A stretch of DNA of 26,011 nt from an uncultured Oscillospiraceae bacterium. Its GTDB lineage: Bacteria > Bacillota > Clostridia > Oscillospirales > Acutalibacteraceae. Positions 22,665 through 26,011 of the stretch are shown one piece after another. Made by a program: the position numbers and the translations under genes. The stretch is from positions 1 through 26,011 of the forward strand of contig UQFL01000024.1 of NCBI GenBank assembly GCA_900540305.1, read 5' to 3'. The stretch's first letter is position 1. Every line of letters begins with the position of its first letter. Under the pieces are notes generated by a model, which saw only the letters and a list, made by a program, of their open reading frames with translations, was not told the DNA's origin and ran no database searches.

Positions 22665-23371
22665 TCTTCTTCGTCCTCCAGCAGAGATTTGGCTACTCGC
22701 AAATCATACGGATATGTGATTTTAATATTAAAGGTCTCGCCCTCAACAAGCGCAACATCTTCGCCCTTAAGCACAAAGATTTTTGCGGCGTCTGTGAGAA
22801 TTTCTTTTTCGCTGTCCGTAAGGCTGTTGTAAAGCTCTTTTAACTTCTTCGCCTTGAAAGACTGCGGCGTCTGACCCTGATACATAAAGCTTCTGTTCGG
22901 TATCTGTGTAATCGTTTTTCCGTTTTCGGATTCAACGATTGTGTCCGTTGCGGGAATAACGGTGTCGCACGCATCGTATTTTCTGCACGCCTCAATGTTT
23001 TCCTGAATAATTCTGTGCGTTACAAACGGGCGCACGGAATCGTGGGTAACTATAATCGTGTCATCATCAAGCACGCCGTTTTTCTCAATATAAGAAATGG
23101 CGTTCATAATCGTTTCGTTTCTTGTGTCTCCGCCCTCGCAAACAACAACCTTGTCCTTCGCAGGGGCAATATGTTTTTTTATAAGGTCTTTTGTGTGCTC
23201 AACCCACTGAGCAGGGCAGAGTACGATAACCTTTTCAAAATCAGGGCAGGTGAAAAATTTTTCAATCGTGTAAATAATAATCGGTTTGCCCTTTATGTTA
23301 AGATACTGCTTCGGTTTGTCGCCGCCCATTCGGGAGCCGACACCGCCTGCAAGCACAACTCCGTAAACCAT
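22661..23371 (-). CDS. tarI: Ribitol-5-phosphate cytidylyltransferase TarI (IspD family)
   Basis: A 236-residue nucleotidyltransferase that makes CDP-ribitol from CTP and ribitol 5-phosphate. The CTP-binding signature is LAGGVGSRMGGDKPKQYL (about 7-24), followed by VIVLCPAQWVEHTKDLI, IIVTHDSVRPFVTHRII and SFMYQGQTPQSFKAKKL. IspD (MEP pathway) has the same fold; I prefer TarI because tarJ follows with a 4-base overlap and because the CPAQWVEHTKD and VTHDSVRPFVTHRI segments are TarI-like. An AAAGGAG site precedes the ATG. It starts 58 bases after the iron-dependent dehydrogenase gene. Confidence 0.9.
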   Translation of the reverse strand: MVYGVVLAGGVGSRMGGDKPKQYLNIKGKPIIIYTIEKFFTCPDFEKVIVLCPAQWVEHTKDLIKKHIAPAKDKVVVCEGGDTRNETIMNAISYIEKNGVLDDDTIIVTHDSVRPFVTHRIIQENIEACRKYDACDTVIPATDTIVESENGKTITQIPNRSFMYQGQTPQSFKAKKLKELYNSLTDSEKEILTDAAKIFVLKGEDVALVEGETFNIKITYPYDLRVAKSLLEDEEE

Positions 23372-23429
23372 TTTAATCTCCTTTATTTAAACTGAAGTAT
23401 AAAATCTTTATTTGAATTATACCTATATA

Positions 23430-24560
23430 CTATATTAAACTGCGATACATTTCAAGAATATTCTCTTTTGTGAGCGGTATGGGGTTTCTCTCCATAAGCA
23501 TACTCATACTCTTTTCGGTGAGTTCCTCAATCTGCTCATCGGTTGTACAGCCTAATTCGGAAAGGCGTGTTCTCATTCCCATTTCCTTTTTCATCTGTGA
23601 AATTCTGTCTGCCATTTCATAGGCGTCTTTAAAACCGCACTGTCTTGCAAATGCCGCAAGTCTGCCGTCTTTGTCCGCATTGTCAGCGTTGAATTTCACA
23701 AAATAATCAAGCGTAAATGCGCACGCCTCACCGTGCGGAACGGAATAAATATTTGTAAGCGGGAAGGAGCAGGCGTGACTGCCCGTTGTCCTCGGGTGTG
23801 AAAACGCAAAGCCAGCAACAATGCTTGCCTGCGCCATTTTTTCTCTCGCCTCAAGGTTACTCGGCTCTTTGTATGCCGTTTCAAGATATTTGAAAACAAG
23901 TTTTGCAGAATATACGGAGCAGGCGGAGCAAAGCGGCTGATTGAGCGTGCTCCAGTAGCTCTCTATTGCGTGGCTGAGAACATCAAGTCCCGTGCTCGCC
24001 GTAATCTGCGGCGGAACGGTGAGGGTGAGTTCAGGGTCTATAACCGCAATCTTCGGGTACATAGCAGGGTCGTTCATCGGCGCTTTCAAATTCTTTTCGG
24101 TATCAGTAAGAACTGAAATGTTGGTGATTTCGCTTGCCGTGCCGCTCGTTGTTGCAAAAGCAATCATCGGGATAGCTTTCTGCGCTGAAACAGGTTTTCC
24201 GCCCGTGTGGTATGCACGGATAGAATCGTTTCCTTTTGCAATGCCGCACGCCGCTTTGCAGCAGTCCATAGGCGAGCCGCCGCCGAGCGCAACTGCAAAA
24301 TCAGCCTTAATATTTCTCATAAGCGCAACGCATTCGTCAACATTATTCGTTGTCGGGTTGGGACGCACATTGCTGAAAACAGCTTTAATTTTACCGTTTG
24401 AATTTTTAACAAATTCATCTGCAAGTCCGTTTTTAGCAAAGCTTTTTGAGCAGACAAGCACACCGCATTTTCCGCCGATTTCATCAATATATTTTTCAAT
24501 CTCTGTTCTTTTTCCGCTTCCGAAAACTATTTTAACGGGCAGGTTAAATTCCCATTCCAT
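23430..24560 (-). CDS. Iron-containing (group III) alcohol dehydrogenase
   Basis: A 376-residue NAD(P)-dependent dehydrogenase of the Fe-ADH superfamily. VKIVFGSGKRTEIEKYI opens the cofactor domain, GGGSPMDCCKAACGIA (about 91-106) is the nucleotide-binding turn, and the metal ligands are visible: Asp and His in TGLDVLSHAIESYWS, His in GSHACSFP and His in SVPHGEACAF. I start it at ATG 24560, with a GAAAGGA site about 10 bases upstream. A reading frame extends upstream to 24653, but that would cover the promoter at 24625-24653. Substrate unknown. Co-transcription with tarIJ suggests a polyol or sugar-phosphate-related aldehyde, but that is inference. Confidence 0.9.
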   Translation of the reverse strand: MEWEFNLPVKIVFGSGKRTEIEKYIDEIGGKCGVLVCSKSFAKNGLADEFVKNSNGKIKAVFSNVRPNPTTNNVDECVALMRNIKADFAVALGGGSPMDCCKAACGIAKGNDSIRAYHTGGKPVSAQKAIPMIAFATTSGTASEITNISVLTDTEKNLKAPMNDPAMYPKIAVIDPELTLTVPPQITASTGLDVLSHAIESYWSTLNQPLCSACSVYSAKLVFKYLETAYKEPSNLEAREKMAQASIVAGFAFSHPRTTGSHACSFPLTNIYSVPHGEACAFTLDYFVKFNADNADKDGRLAAFARQCGFKDAYEMADRISQMKKEMGMRTRLSELGCTTDEQIEELTEKSMSMLMERNPIPLTKENILEMYRSLI

Positions 24561-24624
24561 AACAACATATCCTTTCCGTGGTTTGTTTTTCAGGCGTCCG
24601 ATTGTAAAATCAGACTTTTTATTA

Positions 24625-24653
24625 ATTTTATCACTATTATATTTCTCATTCAA
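24625..24653 (-). promoter_or_regulatory. Promoter for the Fe-ADH-tarI-tarJ operon
   Basis: On the minus strand TTGAAT (24653-24648) and TAAAAT (24630-24625) with a 17-base spacer. Its -35 box abuts the -35 of the divergent MFS promoter. Confidence 0.65.
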
Positions 24654-24654
24654 G

Positions 24655-24683
24655 TTGAAAAAGTAAATAATATGTTTTATAAT
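24655..24683 (+). promoter_or_regulatory. Promoter for the MFS transporter gene
   Basis: TTGAAA (24655-24660) and TATAAT (24678-24683) with a 17-base spacer. A 6-base-pair leader hairpin (CGCCGT/ACGGCG, 24689-24706) lies downstream, then GGAGGA before the ATG at 24737. Confidence 0.82.
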
Positions 24684-24736
24684 AGCAACGCCGTCGGAAA
24701 ACGGCGGAATTTCTTCAAAAAAATTACGGAGGAATT

Positions 24737-25930
24737 ATGAAAAAATTATCTTATTTTCATACGCTTGCGGCGTGCAGTCTTGCCTATGTTTCTCAGGCTA
24801 TTGCGGCAACATTTCTGCCGTTATTATTTGTTCAGTTTCAAAGTGAATTCGGATTAACTCTTGAAATGCTTTCGCTTTTGATAACCGCCACATTTTTCAT
24901 TCAGATTATAGTTGACGGTATCTGCCCGTTTATCATCTCAAAACTTGGTTACAGAAAAACGATGATAATGGCAAGCGTATTTTCGGCTGTGGGATTTTCG
25001 GGCCTTGCTTGGATTCCGAATGTTCTGCCTAATGCATATCTCGGTATAATTTTAAGCACAGTTATATTTGCTATCGGTGCGGGAATTGACGAGGTGCTTG
25101 TTTCTCCCATCGTTGAGGCTTGCCCCACTAAAAACAAGGCGAAGTCAATGGGCATTGTTCATTCCTCTTTTTCGGCAGGGTGCGTTGCCGTTGTAATTAT
25201 TTCAACAGTATTTTTCAAATTGTTTTCAATTGAAAATTGGCGTATCCTTGCGCTTTTGTGGTCTGTAATTCCGTTTTTCAATATCGCTTATTTCTGCTTT
25301 GTGCCCATAAGAACTCTTGAAGAGGAAAAGGGCAAGGGCAAAGTTTCGGATATGTTCAAAAATCCGCTTTTCTGGCTTCTCGGCATTATTATGGTTTGCG
25401 CAGGAGCAAGCGAGCTTTCAATGAGCCAGTGGGCGTCCGCATTTGCGGAAACGGGTCTCGGCGTTTCTAAAACAGTCGGCGACCTTTTAGGTCCGTGCGC
25501 TTTTGCCGTGCTTATGCTCGGCGCAAGATTGTTATACAGCAATTTTGCCGTAAGAATAGGTCTTATCAGAATTATGGCAGGCTGCTGCGTTTTGTGTATA
25601 ATTTCTTATTTAATGGCGTCTCTTTCGGAAAATCCCGTTGTCGCGCTTCTCGGCTGCTGCCTTTGCGGTATTTCCATTGCTCCGCTTTGGCCGGGCACAT
25701 TTTCTCTTGCAGGAAAGTATATTCCAAACGCCTCAACGGCAATGTTTGCGGCTTTTGCACTGCTCGGTGATTTAGGCTGTTCGGCAGGCCCCTCGGCTGT
25801 TGGAATTATCGCTCAGAATAACGGAAATAACATTTCTAAAGGACTTTTGTTTTCCATTATTTTCCCCATAATTCTTATAATATGCCTTATTTTTGTGCAT
25901 TTTATTACAAAGAAAAAGGCTCACAGATAA
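24737..25930 (+). CDS. Major facilitator superfamily transporter
   Basis: A 397-residue polytopic membrane protein with about 12 hydrophobic segments in two six-helix halves. The loop between TM2 and TM3 has LGYRKTMIMASVF (about 69-81), a form of the MFS motif A. A charged central loop (TLEEEKGKGKVSDMFK, about 193-208) divides the halves. The C-terminus is basic (TKKKAHR). GIDEVLVSPIVEACPTKNKA and the second-half CLCGISIAPLWPGTFSLAGK give no clear substrate; this type resembles sugar or organic-acid MFS carriers. It is divergent from the Fe-ADH/tarIJ operon, so the two may share regulation. Strong GGAGGA ribosome binding site. Confidence 0.9.
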   Translation: MKKLSYFHTLAACSLAYVSQAIAATFLPLLFVQFQSEFGLTLEMLSLLITATFFIQIIVDGICPFIISKLGYRKTMIMASVFSAVGFSGLAWIPNVLPNAYLGIILSTVIFAIGAGIDEVLVSPIVEACPTKNKAKSMGIVHSSFSAGCVAVVIISTVFFKLFSIENWRILALLWSVIPFFNIAYFCFVPIRTLEEEKGKGKVSDMFKNPLFWLLGIIMVCAGASELSMSQWASAFAETGLGVSKTVGDLLGPCAFAVLMLGARLLYSNFAVRIGLIRIMAGCCVLCIISYLMASLSENPVVALLGCCLCGISIAPLWPGTFSLAGKYIPNASTAMFAAFALLGDLGCSAGPSAVGIIAQNNGNNISKGLLFSIIFPIILIICLIFVHFITKKKAHR

Positions 25931-25956
25931 AAATAAAATCATAAGTTGTCATTAAA

Positions 25957-25982
25957 TAAAGATTTATAAATTTAAATCTTTA
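25957..25982 (+). terminator. Possible weak terminator after the MFS gene
   Basis: TAAAGATTTA pairs perfectly with TAAATCTTTA around a 6-base loop, 27 bases after the MFS stop. The stem is almost all A-T and no clear T-run follows, so this is tentative. The remaining sequence to 26011 is AT rich with no visible gene. Confidence 0.3.
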
Positions 25983-26011
25983 TGATAATAAAAATATATA
26001 CAATATTCGTA

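Noticed and set aside
22661..23371. IspD of the MEP isoprenoid pathway
   Set aside because: Same fold, but the overlap with tarJ and TarI-like internal segments favour ribitol-5-phosphate cytidylyltransferase.
24561..24653. 31-residue N-terminal extension of the iron-dependent dehydrogenase
   Set aside because: It covers a good promoter, is not typical of the family, and the ATG at 24560 has a proper ribosome binding site.
23992..24666. Plus-strand reading frame of 224 codons opposite the iron-dependent dehydrogenase
   Set aside because: It is hydrophobic by chance from the reverse complement; the dehydrogenase has all metal and cofactor motifs on the other strand.
1..26011. Noc binding sites of the ATTTCCCGGGAAAT type
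   Set aside because: I looked for CCCGGG cores flanked by ATTT/AAAT and found none; sites may be elsewhere in the chromosome.

Overview
The window looks like the origin-proximal end of a draft contig from a Gram-positive bacterium of the phylum Bacillota, most likely a Clostridia member of gut (Oscillospirales-like) type. The assignment rests on gene order (rpmH-rnpA-yidD-yidC-jag-mnmE-mnmG-rsmG-noc-parA-parB-serS), the KH/R3H protein Jag, a Noc-type ParB paralogue, CACGTG-type parS sites, KtrAB potassium uptake and a TarI/TarJ pair. The first 46 bases are not genomic. They are an Illumina Nextera read-2 adapter with the end of P7 and an i7 index, so the contig stops artificially just before the expected oriC/dnaA side of rpmH.

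Layout. (1) 47-7935, + strand: ribosomal protein L34, RNase P protein, YidD and YidC membrane insertion, Jag, then MnmE/MnmG/RsmG (tRNA U34 and 16S rRNA modification), then Noc. Intrinsic terminators follow yidC, jag and rsmG. (2) 7936-8465: a 530-base gap with a strong terminator, three parS sites and a good promoter. (3) 8466-11397: parA-parB-serS, closely spaced. (4) 11398-12334: a lone GNAT acetyltransferase gene between hairpins, followed by an unusual run of stem-loops. (5) 12335-19969, - strand: one long transcription unit from a perfect consensus promoter at 20014-20042, encoding a GT2 glycosyltransferase, UDP-galactopyranose mutase, two more GT2 enzymes, a TupA-like ATP-grasp protein and finally KtrB and KtrA. 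(6) 20097-21626, + strand: a GHMP sugar kinase that resembles plant-type galacturonokinase, and a small XRE regulator. (7) 21639-24560, - strand: iron-dependent alcohol dehydrogenase, TarI and TarJ (CDP-ribitol supply). (8) 24737-25930, + strand: an MFS transporter transcribed divergently from the dehydrogenase, with the two -35 boxes touching.

How they fit together. The left half is conserved chromosome-maintenance and translation machinery. The right half is accessory and centres on surface glycans. Glf supplies UDP-galactofuranose, the GT2 enzymes and the TupA-like protein would build and decorate a surface polymer, TarIJ would make CDP-ribitol, and the GHMP kinase may activate a salvaged uronic acid or galactose. 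No flippase, polymerase or ligase is visible, so the pathway must be completed elsewhere. I did not find a CRISPR array, tRNA, rRNA, transposase or phage gene. The most notable points are the galacturonokinase-like kinase, a Noc with no membrane-targeting N-terminus, asymmetric parS centres, the hairpin array beside the GNAT gene and the coupling of potassium uptake to a glycan operon.
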